Source of the DNA: Planctomycetota bacterium | Lineage (GTDB): Bacteria; Planctomycetota; GCA-2746535 | DNA: 64,000 nt | Direction of reading: 5' to 3' | Assembly (NCBI GenBank): GCA_002746535.1 | Contig: NVWA01000021.1 | Span: forward strand, 46,251-110,250 | Shown: piece after piece, positions 35,236 to 45,015 of the stretch | Layout of the letters: every line of letters starts with the position of its first letter | Position numbering within the stretch: position 1 is the stretch's first letter | Notes under the pieces: model-generated | What the model was told of the DNA's origin: nothing | Database searches by the model: none | What the model saw: the letters and a program-made list of their open reading frames with translations, nothing else | Position numbers and translations under genes: made by a program

Positions 35236-35670
35236 TTAATTATTACTACAGATTAGTTTATTACCTTCAATTCCTGTTACAACGACCTTTTCGCCAACAA
35301 GTGTTTCGACATTATCACCATTCCAAATGACCTGCCATTCATCACCGTATATTTTGATTTGACCGATAGATTTGTCCGGAATAATAACTTCTGAAACAAT
35401 ACCAGTTTTCCCAATTAAGGCTTGTGATCCACTTATATAATTTTCTTCTGGTTTATTGTGAAATAACTTACTCATTGATAGCCAAAATATCAGTGACGTT
35501 GACGACCAAATAAATATGGACAAGGTTATTGATAAACCTGCCCAAGATGAAATCCCAGCAGCTAAAGCACCAACACCAATGGGGAATAAAATAAATCCTG
35601 GTGCAAATACTTCTGCTGCACAAAGTAGTATGCCTAGTGACGTGAATATAATTGAGGCTGTATTATCCAT
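35236..35670 (-). CDS. NfeD-like membrane protein
   Basis: 144 residues: three to four hydrophobic helices (about 5-70) followed by an OB-fold domain (GKTGIVSEVIIPDKSIGQIKIYGDEWQVIWNG...VVVTGIEGNKLIC), the short NfeD architecture. The family pairs with SPFH proteins in operons, as here. AGGAG precedes the start. Confidence 0.88.
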   Translation of the reverse strand: MDNTASIIFTSLGILLCAAEVFAPGFILFPIGVGALAAGISSWAGLSITLSIFIWSSTSLIFWLSMSKLFHNKPEENYISGSQALIGKTGIVSEVIIPDKSIGQIKIYGDEWQVIWNGDNVETLVGEKVVVTGIEGNKLICSNN

Positions 35671-35813
35671 TTTTCTGCTCCTTTAAATTATGAACTAAAT
35701 TATAGGATGGCTCTTTTGATGTACTATTATAAAAGGTATTAGTTCTTATAACGCAAATAGGATTATGAAAAATTAATTTTGAATTCAATGGTTGAGTTTT
35801 AAAATTAAAAAAA

Positions 35814-36047
35814 CTATTCTTCATCAATAATACATAAAATAGTATCAATGGGGGCCTTTTCACCTTCTTTAACAAGAATCTTTGAAATGATTCCGGTAGC
35901 GGGGGCGGGTATACAAAACACTGCTTTATCTGTGGTAACTTCTAATAAATCATCATCATATTGAACTTTGTCGCCTTCATTTTTTAACCAAGCAGTTAAA
36001 TCGGCTCCTTCAACATCTTCACCCATTTCTGGCATTGTTACATTCAT
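35814..36047 (-). CDS. Free-standing lipoyl/biotinyl domain protein
   Basis: 77 residues consisting of a single lipoyl domain as in the E2 subunits of 2-oxoacid dehydrogenases: VTMPEMGEDVEGADLTAWLKNEGD at the N-terminus and EVTTDKAVF with Lys41 as the attachment residue. There is no E3-binding or catalytic domain after it. It could be an acyl carrier separate from its complex, or a relic. It stands alone between the NfeD operon and parC; the 143 bp to NfeD hold nothing recognised. Confidence 0.85.
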   Translation of the reverse strand: MNVTMPEMGEDVEGADLTAWLKNEGDKVQYDDDLLEVTTDKAVFCIPAPATGIISKILVKEGEKAPIDTILCIIDEE

Positions 36048-36215
36048 TTAAATTCTTTCTGAGCAATATTAATTGGTCATGAGCCTACAAATTGGCCATT
36101 CTATGTCAATAATATGTTTATTCTTTTAAAAAATACCTAAATCTCTCTTTAAAATTTAACTTTATATTTTATAAAACGTAAAATATGGTATTTAGATAAG
36201 ATAGTAGAAAATTAG

Positions 36216-36243
36216 GTTGATCTTATCAACTCGTTTATATACT
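36216..36243 (+). promoter_or_regulatory. Promoter-like region with palindromic operator upstream of parC
   Basis: A perfect palindrome GTTGAT-CTT-ATCAAC (36216-36230) overlaps TTGATC, which is followed by TATACT at 36238-36243 after 15 bp. This is 65 bp before the parC ATG. The spacing is short for sigma70; the palindrome suggests repressor control of the parC-parE-uvrB genes. Confidence 0.35.
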
Positions 36244-36307
36244 CTTTAATCTGAAAGATAAAGTTTACGTATTGAAAATAATATTGCTGCGAAAATTAGG
36301 AGAATAA

Positions 36308-38629
36308 ATGCCCAATGACGAGAAAGTAGAACTCTATGAGATGATGCAGGAAAAATATCTTAATTATGCTATTAGTGTAATTTCAGATAGAGCTTTACCT
36401 GATGTTAGAGATGGCTTAAAGCCAGTCCATAGAAGAATTTTATTTTCCATGTTTCATGACCTACATTTGTACCATGATTCCCAACACAGAAAATGTGCCG
36501 CTATCGTTGGTATGGTTTTGGGTAAATATCACCCACACGGAGATACAGCTGCTTATGAATCTTTAGTTAGAATGGCGCAAAATTTCAATATGCGTTATCC
36601 TCTTGTAGAAGGATCAGGTAATTTTGGATCTGTTGACGGCGATAATGCTGCGGCCATGAGGTATACCGAAGCTCGATTAACCCCATTAGCAGAAGAATTA
36701 ATTGAAGAAATTAAATATAAAACAGTTTCTTACCGACCAAATTATGATGGTACAAGCGAAGAACCGATGGTTATGCCAGCAAAATGGCCACAATTATTAT
36801 GTAATGGAGTGAATGGAATAGCAGTGGGGATGGCTACAAGTATTCCACCTCACAATTTAACAGAAGTTCTTGAAGCTTGCATACACTTTGTTGATAATCG
36901 AGATAGTCAGGTCAAAGACTTGATGAAATTTATTAAAGCGCCCGATTTTCCATCTGGTGTAAGTATCATTAATAGTAAAAAGGAGCTAGAAGAAATTTAT
37001 ACTACTGGTTCTGGTGCTGTTACAATGAGATCAGACCATAAAATGGAAGAACTTTCTAGGGGGAAAGCGAACATTATTATTACGTCTGTTCCTTTCCAAG
37101 TTAATCGATCTACTTTGATTGAAAATATTGGTCAATTAATTCAAAATAAAAAGGTGCCTCAATTATTAGACGTCATTAATGAATCCGATGATAATACAAG
37201 GGTTGTGTTGGAGCTTAAATCGAAAAGTGATGAGCAATTAGTACTCAATTATTTATACAAGAATACTAATTTACAGACGTCTTTTAGAGTTAATTTAACA
37301 ATGTTAATGCCTTTAGAACCTGAAGGAACTCATAAACCAACAAAAGCCAATTTGCCTGAGATGATAAGAGAATTCGTTGATCATCGATTTGTAGTCTATA
37401 AACGAAGATTTGAATTTGAGTTAAGTCAATTAGAAAAACGTATTCATATGCTCGAAGGTTTTCAAGCTATCTTTTTAAACTTAGATAAAGCCTTAAAGAT
37501 TATTAGAGCTTCTAAAGGCAAAGAAGATGCGGCTCAGGGCTTGATGAAAGCATTTCCGTTAGATATAGATCAGACAAATGCTGTTTTAGAAACTCGATTG
37601 TATAACTTAGCAAAACTTGAAATGTTAAAAATAAAAGAAGAGTTGAAAGCTAAAAAGGACCTTGCTGCGACACTAGGCAAGAAGCTTGGTAGCAAAAAGT
37701 TAATGTGGAAAGAAGTGAAAATTGGTTTTAACGAAATCATAAAAGAATATGGCGATAAACGTAGAAGCAAGATTGCTACTAGAACAGAATCTACAATTGA
37801 AATTGATATGGATGCCTACATAGAACACGAAGATAATATGGTTATCTTGACACGTGAAGGCTGGATCAAACGAATGAAAGAGGTCAAGTCAGTATCAACT
37901 TTAAGAGTTAGAGAAGGGGATGAAGTTATTAGTATTATTAAAGCAAATACTAAAAACAGGCTTATCATCATCACAAATAAAGGTGTCTTTTACACCATTA
38001 AAGTTAATGACTTGCAATACACACCAGGCTATGGTGAGCCGATCCAAAAATTATTTAAATTTAAAGATGGCGAAAAAATCATTTCGATTCGAAAGTTACC
38101 AGAAGAAGGTCAAAAGGCTAATAAAGATCTTATCTTTGAAAAAGGTGACGATAAAAAATCCTTGCCTATATTATTGATTACGAATAAAGGTATGGGTTAT
38201 CGCTATTTAATAAATTCTCAAGAAGACACTACTAAAAAAGGGAAAAAATGCTTTAAACTTGGTGGCGAGGATGTATTGGTGGCTGCTTACTTTATTACCA
38301 TGGATAAGTTTTTAATGGTAAGCTTTAAAGGTAAAGGTTCGGAGATTAAAATTAGTGAACTCAATACCCTCTCTTCACCAGGTAAAGGGATTAAATTGAT
38401 GAAGCTAGATAAAGATGATTATCTCGTAGCTGCTTCATTGATGGGCCCTAAAACTAAACTAACGGTGCTGAATAATAATAATAACGAAGTTAAAATTAGG
38501 CCAGGTGAATTCAAAATCACTTCAAGAAATCATGCTCCTAAAACAATCATTAAAAGGGGCCGCTTAGTAGGATTAAAGGATATTTCAAAATGGTCAGGTT
38601 TTGATATTCCTAAAGAGATTAAATTATAA
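36308..38629 (+). CDS. parC: DNA topoisomerase IV subunit A (ParC-like)
   Basis: 773 residues. The breakage-reunion domain has ALPDVRDGLKPVHRRILFSM, HPHGDTAAYESLVRMAQ (the quinolone-resistance region, Thr80/Glu84) and the active-site Tyr119 in AAAMRYTEARL. The C-terminal ~280 residues are a beta-pinwheel with repeated strands (DNMVILTREGWIKRM; NRLIIITNKGVFYTIKV) but without the GyrA-box QRRGG(K/R)G, which favours ParC over GyrA. Its partner ParE starts 18 bp downstream, so the two are co-transcribed. AGGAG lies before the ATG. Confidence 0.88.
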   Translation: MPNDEKVELYEMMQEKYLNYAISVISDRALPDVRDGLKPVHRRILFSMFHDLHLYHDSQHRKCAAIVGMVLGKYHPHGDTAAYESLVRMAQNFNMRYPLVEGSGNFGSVDGDNAAAMRYTEARLTPLAEELIEEIKYKTVSYRPNYDGTSEEPMVMPAKWPQLLCNGVNGIAVGMATSIPPHNLTEVLEACIHFVDNRDSQVKDLMKFIKAPDFPSGVSIINSKKELEEIYTTGSGAVTMRSDHKMEELSRGKANIIITSVPFQVNRSTLIENIGQLIQNKKVPQLLDVINESDDNTRVVLELKSKSDEQLVLNYLYKNTNLQTSFRVNLTMLMPLEPEGTHKPTKANLPEMIREFVDHRFVVYKRRFEFELSQLEKRIHMLEGFQAIFLNLDKALKIIRASKGKEDAAQGLMKAFPLDIDQTNAVLETRLYNLAKLEMLKIKEELKAKKDLAATLGKKLGSKKLMWKEVKIGFNEIIKEYGDKRRSKIATRTESTIEIDMDAYIEHEDNMVILTREGWIKRMKEVKSVSTLRVREGDEVISIIKANTKNRLIIITNKGVFYTIKVNDLQYTPGYGEPIQKLFKFKDGEKIISIRKLPEEGQKANKDLIFEKGDDKKSLPILLITNKGMGYRYLINSQEDTTKKGKKCFKLGGEDVLVAAYFITMDKFLMVSFKGKGSEIKISELNTLSSPGKGIKLMKLDKDDYLVAASLMGPKTKLTVLNNNNNEVKIRPGEFKITSRNHAPKTIIKRGRLVGLKDISKWSGFDIPKEIKL

Positions 38630-38647
38630 TTGAGGTAAGAAATAGTT

Positions 38648-40561
38648 ATGGCAAAAGAATATTCAGCAAAAGACATTCAAGTCCTAGAAGGCTTAGAGCC
38701 TGTACGTAAAAGACCTGGCATGTATATCGGCGGTGTAGATAGTCGGGGATATCATCATTTGCTTTGGGAAATTGTCGATAACTGTGTAGATGAAATCATT
38801 AATGGTCATGGTACCAAAATTCATGTAGTCTTGCATTCAAAAAACTTTATTAGTGTTGAAGATGATGGTCGAGGCATACCTGTTGACATGCATCCAAAAT
38901 TAAAAATTCCTGCTTTGGAAGTCATATTGACTACTTTGCATGCAGGCGGCAAATTTGATCAAGGCAGTTATGAGCATTCAGGTGGATTACATGGAGTTGG
39001 CTCATCAGTCGTAAATGCTCTATCATCAGAATTGAATGTAAGAATTAAAAAAGGCCCCAAATATTATTTACAAGAATTTTCAAAAGGTAAGCCTTTGGGT
39101 AAGATGCACAAGGCCAAAGCCGAAGGGAAAAGTACAGGAACCTATATTGAGTTTAAACCTGATTCAACCATATTCAAAGATTTATCTTTTGATTCAGAGA
39201 CTATCCGAAAGAGATTGTTGATCATTACCTATTTGCATAAAGGGTTAAGAATAATATTTGAAGATAAATTATCGGGTAAAAAATATGACTACCAACATGA
39301 TGAGGGGATTAAAGATTATATTACGACCTTATTAGCACAAGAATCAAAAAGAGCTATATTAACGGATACCTATTATTTTGAAGGTAAAGATAGCGGTGTT
39401 AGAATTGAAGCCGCCTTGCAGTGGACAGAATCAACTGAATTTAAACTGATGTGTTATGCAAATGGTATCGATACCTACATGGGTGGGACGCATGAGAACG
39501 GATTAAAAAACTCCCTGTATAAAGCGATCAAAAATTACATCAGTGTTCATGATCTATTGCCAAAAGGTTTAACGGTTATTAATGATGATATTCGTGAAGG
39601 TGTTGTCGCCATTATATCTGTCTATTTAGGCAACCCACAATTTCAAGGTCAAACAAAAGAACGTTTAAATAATCCTGAGATTGCATTAATTGTTGAAAAT
39701 CAATTACGACCTGCATTTGAACAATTTCTTCATCAAAATAAAGTGATCGCTGAGAATCTCGTAAACAGAATATTTTTATCTGCCAAAGCAAGAGCTGCTT
39801 CTAGAGCCGCTGCTCAAGATGTAACTAGAAAATCGGTGACAAATTCTCGATTAAATTTACCGGGCAAATTAGCTGACTGTACTTCCAAGAAACCAGCAGA
39901 TTGTGAACTGTTTATCGTGGAAGGGGATTCAGCTGGAGGATCTGCCAAAATGGGTAGAGACAGAAAAACTCAAGCGATTTTACCACTAAGAGGAAAAGTT
40001 TTAAATTGCGAGCAAGCAACATTTAAAAAAGTACAAGAAAACAAAGAACTTATGGATTTAGTTCAAGCATTAGGTTGTGGTTACGGGAGTACATTTAATA
40101 TTAAAGGGCTTCGTTACCATAAAATATGTTTATTAATGGATGCTGACTCAGATGGTCATCATATTGCAACGTTATTACTGACTTTTTTCTATCGTTATCT
40201 TCCTGATTTAATTCGTATGAACTATGTTTACTTATGCACGCCACCTTTGTATAGAGTTAAAATAAGTAAAGACAGCTATTGGGCATTAGATGAAGAAGAA
40301 AGAAAAGCGATATTAGCAAAACATAATCCAAATGGAAAAAAGAAAGTAGAGATTACTCGATTCAAAGGTCTTGGAGAAATGAATCCAGATGTTTTAAAAT
40401 TAACGACTTTGGATAGAAACAATCGCCGATTACAATCAGTACATGTGGAGAATGATCTGCATACTGGTGAAGTCGTTACGACTTTGATGGGTAAAGAAGT
40501 TGAAGGTCGTTATAATTTTATCATTGAAAAAGCTGATCAGGTCAGTGTATTAGATTTATAA
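38648..40561 (+). CDS. parE: DNA topoisomerase IV subunit B (ParE-like)
   Basis: 637 residues: a GHKL ATPase domain (VLEGLEPVRKRPGMYIGG, EIVDNCVDEI, DDGRGIP, SGGLHGVGSSVVNALS), a transducer domain, and a TOPRIM domain with FIVEGDSAGGSAKMGRDR and MDADSDGHHI that binds Mg ions. The length and lack of the ~165-residue insert of E. coli GyrB fit ParE or the short GyrB type. It works with the ParC-like subunit encoded just upstream in chromosome decatenation. Confidence 0.9.
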   Translation: MAKEYSAKDIQVLEGLEPVRKRPGMYIGGVDSRGYHHLLWEIVDNCVDEIINGHGTKIHVVLHSKNFISVEDDGRGIPVDMHPKLKIPALEVILTTLHAGGKFDQGSYEHSGGLHGVGSSVVNALSSELNVRIKKGPKYYLQEFSKGKPLGKMHKAKAEGKSTGTYIEFKPDSTIFKDLSFDSETIRKRLLIITYLHKGLRIIFEDKLSGKKYDYQHDEGIKDYITTLLAQESKRAILTDTYYFEGKDSGVRIEAALQWTESTEFKLMCYANGIDTYMGGTHENGLKNSLYKAIKNYISVHDLLPKGLTVINDDIREGVVAIISVYLGNPQFQGQTKERLNNPEIALIVENQLRPAFEQFLHQNKVIAENLVNRIFLSAKARAASRAAAQDVTRKSVTNSRLNLPGKLADCTSKKPADCELFIVEGDSAGGSAKMGRDRKTQAILPLRGKVLNCEQATFKKVQENKELMDLVQALGCGYGSTFNIKGLRYHKICLLMDADSDGHHIATLLLTFFYRYLPDLIRMNYVYLCTPPLYRVKISKDSYWALDEEERKAILAKHNPNGKKKVEITRFKGLGEMNPDVLKLTTLDRNNRRLQSVHVENDLHTGEVVTTLMGKEVEGRYNFIIEKADQVSVLDL

Positions 40562-40627
40562 GATTAAATTTAACTATATGGGTATCCTGTATAGGGTTCT
40601 AAGTATAACATTTGGGCTTAATACAAA

Positions 40628-42613
40628 ATGTCAAATGCAGGATTTGAATTACACGCAAAATACAAACCTGCTGGAAGTCAACCAGAGGCCATTAAAGGCC
40701 TTCTGAAATCAATCAATAATAAACAAGAGCATCAAACATTAGTTGGCGTTACTGGTTCTGGCAAAACATTTACAGTTGCCAATGTGATTGCTGAAACGAA
40801 TAAACCTACCTTAGTGATTAGTCATAATAAAACATTAGCCGCTCAGTTATTTGCAGAGTTCAAAGCTTTTTTCCCAAACAATGCCGTAGAATATTTTGTT
40901 TCTTATTATGATTATTATCAGCCAGAAGCTTATTTACCTGGTAAAGATGTATATATAGCAAAAGACTCTTCTGTAAATGATGAGTTAGATCGACTTCGAT
41001 TGGCTGCCACTACAAGTCTTCTGACGAGAAAAGATGTGATCATTGTTTCTTCGGTATCCTGTATTTACGGATTAGGATCTCCGGAAGAAATGTTATCAAT
41101 GGTATGTCATATTAAAAAAGACGAAGAGTTGGATCGTGATGATTATTTAAGAAAATTAGTTTCATTACAATATGAGCGAAATGATATTAAGTTAGAACGT
41201 TGTAAATTTCGAGCAAGAGGTGATATCGTTGATGTTGTTCCCGCTTACAGTCAGCACGGTATTAGAGTAGAATTCTTTGGGGATGATATCGAATCTATTA
41301 CTATGTTTGATGTGCTAACCAATGAAACTCTTGATGATTTGGATGAAGTATGCATTTATCCAGCCAAACAATATATTGTGCCAGAAGAGTCCATTGATAA
41401 TGCGATTAAATCCATTAAAGAAGAACTTGAATCTCGATTAATTGAACTAAATAATAGTGGCAAAATATTGGAGGCTCAACGCCTCGAATCAAGAACTAAA
41501 TATGATATGGAAGTTTTAAAAGAAGTAGGTTTTTGTCCTGGAATAGAAAATTATTCGCGCCATTTTACTAGAAGAAAACCAGGTGAAAGACCTTTTTGTC
41601 TTTTTGATTTTTTCCCGGAAGATTTTTTAGTTGTTGTTGATGAAAGTCATGTGACCATCCCCCAAGTCAATGGAATGTACTCTGGAGACCGATCAAGAAA
41701 ACAAACATTGGTTGATCATGGATTCAGGTTGCCATCAGCCCTTGATAATAGGCCCATGAAATTTGATGAATTTGTGGAAGTATGTAATCAAGTTCTCTAT
41801 ATTAGTGCTACTCCAGCAGCTTATGAATTGGAAATATCAAAAAAAAATATCGTTCAACAAATAATTAGGCCTACGGGATTATTGGATCCAAAAATTATAG
41901 TGAGACCTGCAGGAAACCAGGTCAAAGATTTATTAAAGGAATTACACGCATTAACAGCTAATGAAGAACGTATTCTGGTTACGGCTTTGACAAAAAAAAT
42001 GGCTGAAGACATTTCAAGTTTTCTCGAAGATGAAGGCATTAAAAGTGCCTATTTGCACAGCGAAATTAAAACACTTCAAAGAGTCGAAATTCTCCAAAAA
42101 TTACGTAAAGGTGAAATATATGTAATTGTAGGTGTAAATCTACTAAGAGAAGGACTAGATTTACCTGAATGTACTACTGTTGCTATTATGGATGCTGATA
42201 AAGAAGGTTTTTTAAGATCCGAGACTTCATTGCTTCAAACTATCGGAAGAGCCGCTAGAAATGTAAAAGGCCGAGTCATATTATATGCTGATAAAATCAC
42301 CAAAAGCATGAAGTCAGCTATGGATATTTCTGAAAAGAGAAGAAATGAGCAAATATTATTTAATAAGAAGAATAATATTACACCTCAAACTATTATGAGT
42401 GAAATAAAAGGAAGTATTCTAGAAATACTAGGTACAACCAATGAGAAGTTAGCAAATCAAATTTCTGAGAAAAAAGTAGCTTACGGTGATGTGAAAAACC
42501 TTATAACAAATCTTAAAGCTGATATGAAAGCTGCTGCTCAAGAACTACGATTTGAAGATGCTGCTAGAATTCGAGATCGAATCATTGCCGTAGAAGAAGT
42601 TGTTGAAGAATAG
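40628..42613 (+). CDS. uvrB: UvrABC system protein B
   Basis: 661 residues, normal for the family. Walker A GVTGSGKTFTVANVIAE (about 40-56), the beta-hairpin region YYDYYQPEAYLPGKDVYIAKD, helicase motifs (VVDESHVT, GVNLLREGLDLPE, QTIGRAARN) and a C-terminal UVR motif (ADMKAAAQELRFEDAARIRDRI) are all present. It verifies damage and loads UvrC in nucleotide excision repair. It follows parE by 66 bp on the same strand. Confidence 0.95.
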   Translation: MSNAGFELHAKYKPAGSQPEAIKGLLKSINNKQEHQTLVGVTGSGKTFTVANVIAETNKPTLVISHNKTLAAQLFAEFKAFFPNNAVEYFVSYYDYYQPEAYLPGKDVYIAKDSSVNDELDRLRLAATTSLLTRKDVIIVSSVSCIYGLGSPEEMLSMVCHIKKDEELDRDDYLRKLVSLQYERNDIKLERCKFRARGDIVDVVPAYSQHGIRVEFFGDDIESITMFDVLTNETLDDLDEVCIYPAKQYIVPEESIDNAIKSIKEELESRLIELNNSGKILEAQRLESRTKYDMEVLKEVGFCPGIENYSRHFTRRKPGERPFCLFDFFPEDFLVVVDESHVTIPQVNGMYSGDRSRKQTLVDHGFRLPSALDNRPMKFDEFVEVCNQVLYISATPAAYELEISKKNIVQQIIRPTGLLDPKIIVRPAGNQVKDLLKELHALTANEERILVTALTKKMAEDISSFLEDEGIKSAYLHSEIKTLQRVEILQKLRKGEIYVIVGVNLLREGLDLPECTTVAIMDADKEGFLRSETSLLQTIGRAARNVKGRVILYADKITKSMKSAMDISEKRRNEQILFNKKNNITPQTIMSEIKGSILEILGTTNEKLANQISEKKVAYGDVKNLITNLKADMKAAAQELRFEDAARIRDRIIAVEEVVEE

Positions 42614-42641
42614 AAATAATTAAAATTTAGGAAAAGTATAA

Positions 42642-43367
42642 ATGTTCAGACCCTGTATCGACGTTAAAGGAAATAAAGTTGTTCAACTGGAGCAAGGTGA
42701 GCGATTGGCATTAACAGATAAAAGGGCTCCTTTAGAAATTGCTGAAGTCTATTTTAATGACTCATTAACTGGTGGGCATATGATAGATCTTGAAGGTGGT
42801 AAAAGCGAATCAGTCATTCTGCCAGCATTGAAATATAATAATCTTCAATTTGGTGGTGGAGTAAATATTGATAATGCGTTTAAATTTTTAGATGCTGGAG
42901 CCACTCATGTAATTTTTTCTTCTTTTGTTTTTGATAAGCAGGGAGAAATACGTTGGGATCGACTCAAAGAATTAAAAGATAAAATAGGAAAAGAAAGAAT
43001 CGTTTTGGCTCCTGATGTGAAAAATGACCGAAATATTTACGTTAATCAATGGAAGACGTGTACAAATATTCGTATTGATGAAAATAATTTTTTATCAAAA
43101 TTAGAAGATTATTGTAACGAATTTCTAGTTCATTCTATTGAAGTAGAAGGTATGGAAGGGGGAATCGATTTAGAATTAGTAAAAATTCTTCGAGATAATT
43201 GTTCCATTCCAGTTACATATGCAGGTGGTGGCAATAATCTAGAAATAGTGGAGACTCTTCATGTTATGGGTGTCGACATAACAATTGGAAAAGCTTATTT
43301 CAATGGCACTATTTCTCATGACTCACTTATTGAGGTCAATCGAAAGCTGATAGGAAAAGAGGATTAG
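42642..43367 (+). CDS. hisA: HisA of the eukaryotic-like type (phosphoribosyl isomerase)
   Basis: 241 residues of a TIM barrel. FRPCIDVKGNKVVQLEQG, LQFGGGVN, LAPDVKN, NEFLVHSIEVEGMEGGIDLELV and YAGGGNN match the branch found in yeast HIS6 and plants better than standard bacterial HisA (for example IDVEGL.GGID and the NQWKT segment). The enzyme isomerises ProFAR to PRFAR in histidine synthesis. It is separated from hisH, hisE and hisG, which sit at 56.7-58.6 kb. The start is 28 bp after uvrB. Confidence 0.85.
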   Translation: MFRPCIDVKGNKVVQLEQGERLALTDKRAPLEIAEVYFNDSLTGGHMIDLEGGKSESVILPALKYNNLQFGGGVNIDNAFKFLDAGATHVIFSSFVFDKQGEIRWDRLKELKDKIGKERIVLAPDVKNDRNIYVNQWKTCTNIRIDENNFLSKLEDYCNEFLVHSIEVEGMEGGIDLELVKILRDNCSIPVTYAGGGNNLEIVETLHVMGVDITIGKAYFNGTISHDSLIEVNRKLIGKED

Positions 43368-43375
43368 CATTTCCA

Positions 43376-44497
43376 ATGAAAATCCTTCAAATTTCTACAG
43401 AACTTGTGCACTCAGGTGCCGAAAAAATTGTATATGATTTATCGACAAATTTAAAATATAAAGAGCATGAAGTAACTGTCGCGTGCGTTAAGGATGTTCG
43501 AGGTGAAATCGGCAATTGGCTAGAGAGTAAACAAATACCCGTTTATTGGGTCGATTTGAATTATAGAAATCCGCTGAAATTTATAATTAATATTTTTAAA
43601 TTTGTATTTTGGGTAAGAAAAGAGAAATTTGATTTACTCCATGCGCATCAGTTTCATGCAAATGTTATTGGTAGGCTTGCCGTTTTTTTTTCTAAATCTA
43701 AATTAGTAAGTACGGTTCATCTTGTAGAAAGAAGATTTCGCCCTTGGCATTTTTGGTTTGATTCATTGACGGCATTTTTATGTAAAAAAGAAATTTGCGT
43801 CTCAAAGGCTGTGAAAGTATTTACTGAGCATAAAACATCTTTTATGAAAAAGAAGTTAGTTGTTATTTATAATGGAATTAATTCAATTTCTGCAAAATCT
43901 GAAAATATCGATAATTTAAAATCAAAATTAGAAATGCCAAAAAATAAATTTATTTATGGTGCTGTGGGTAGGTTAAATCTTCAGAAAGGTTTTTGTTATC
44001 TAATTGATGCATTTGCTGAAATATTAAAAGAAATTCCAGACAGTTATTTATTCATTGTCGGTGAAGGTGTTGAACGGCAAAATCTAGAGGCCTTAATTAA
44101 AAAAAATAGTATTGGTGAAAATGTAAAGTTGGTTGGATATTCAAAAGATGTTCATTTATATTATCAAGTAATGGATGGTTTTATTATGCCATCATTATTT
44201 GAAGGCTTTGGATTGGTAGCCGCAGAGGCATTAATGTATGAAGTGCCCGTTGTAGCAACGAACGTTGATTCATTACCAGAAATCATTCAGCATGAAAAAA
44301 CAGGGATTCTTATTGATAAACAAGATATCGAGGCTCTTACTTTAAAAATGAAATATTTACAGGAACATCAAGAAAAAGTATTGGAATGGGCGAGACAAGG
44401 GAAGTCCTTTATTGAAGAGAACTTCTCTATGGAGAATATGATAAATTCGCATATTGATTTGTATCATTCGGTCATGAATATAAAATCAAATACATAG
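43376..44497 (+). CDS. Glycosyltransferase family 4
   Basis: 373 residues with the GT-B layout: N-terminal half starting LQISTELVHSGAEKIVYDLS, and C-terminal nucleotide-sugar half with VGRLNLQKGF, VGEGVERQNLEALI, VKLVGYSKD and MPSLFEGFGLVAAEALMYEVPVV, which contains the E-x7-E type motif of GT4. It adds a sugar in surface polysaccharide or lipid glycosylation; donor and acceptor are unknown. It begins 8 bp after hisA. Confidence 0.9.
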   Translation: MKILQISTELVHSGAEKIVYDLSTNLKYKEHEVTVACVKDVRGEIGNWLESKQIPVYWVDLNYRNPLKFIINIFKFVFWVRKEKFDLLHAHQFHANVIGRLAVFFSKSKLVSTVHLVERRFRPWHFWFDSLTAFLCKKEICVSKAVKVFTEHKTSFMKKKLVVIYNGINSISAKSENIDNLKSKLEMPKNKFIYGAVGRLNLQKGFCYLIDAFAEILKEIPDSYLFIVGEGVERQNLEALIKKNSIGENVKLVGYSKDVHLYYQVMDGFIMPSLFEGFGLVAAEALMYEVPVVATNVDSLPEIIQHEKTGILIDKQDIEALTLKMKYLQEHQEKVLEWARQGKSFIEENFSMENMINSHIDLYHSVMNIKSNT

Positions 44498-44608
44498 TTC
44501 ATTGATGATAAAATATTAATCGTAGATTATGTTGTGATAAAAAATATTTTGTATTGTCGAATACTATAGTAAGGGTTAGAATACTAGCTACTTTTTATGA
44601 GAGCAATA

Positions 44609-45013
44609 ATGAGTAAATCTGAAAAAATTAGAGAACAATTAAATAGTTTGTATTCTAAATTGGATAAAGAAATTAATTCATTATCTGCCAGGTGCTACGG
44701 CTGTGGCAAATGTTGTAATTTTAAAAAAAATGGATTAAAATTATACGTGCAAAAAGTTGAACTGGATTTAATTAAAGAAGAAACCGGTATTACACCATAT
44801 CTATTACCTGAAGGGAATTGTGTTTTTCAGGAAAATGATATTTGCACAATTCATCGAATTAGACCATTAGGTTGTCGCACATTTTTCAGTGAAGCACCAA
44901 ATAGTACAGACCATCAAAATTTATTTGAAGTCTATCATAAAAAAATTAAAGAGATTGGTAATGAATCTGATATTGAATATATATTTGAGCCTTTTTTTAC
45001 GGAGAATGACTAG
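44609..45013 (+). CDS. YkgJ-like cysteine cluster protein
   Basis: 134 residues from the ATG at 44609 (an in-frame ATG at 44597 lacks an SD). Cysteines are arranged as CYGCGKCC near residue 25, then NCVFQENDICTIHRIRPLGCRTFF, the YkgJ/zinc- or iron-sulfur-chelating pattern. The family is thought to bind metal; the partner or reaction is not known. It ends 2 bp before mltA, so the two are transcribed together. Confidence 0.8.
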   Translation: MSKSEKIREQLNSLYSKLDKEINSLSARCYGCGKCCNFKKNGLKLYVQKVELDLIKEETGITPYLLPEGNCVFQENDICTIHRIRPLGCRTFFSEAPNSTDHQNLFEVYHKKIKEIGNESDIEYIFEPFFTEND

Positions 45014-45015
45014 CT

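Noticed and set aside
35663..35875. 70-codon minus-strand frame between the lipoyl-domain and NfeD genes
   Set aside because: It overlaps the end of the lipoyl gene, has low-complexity composition and no SD.
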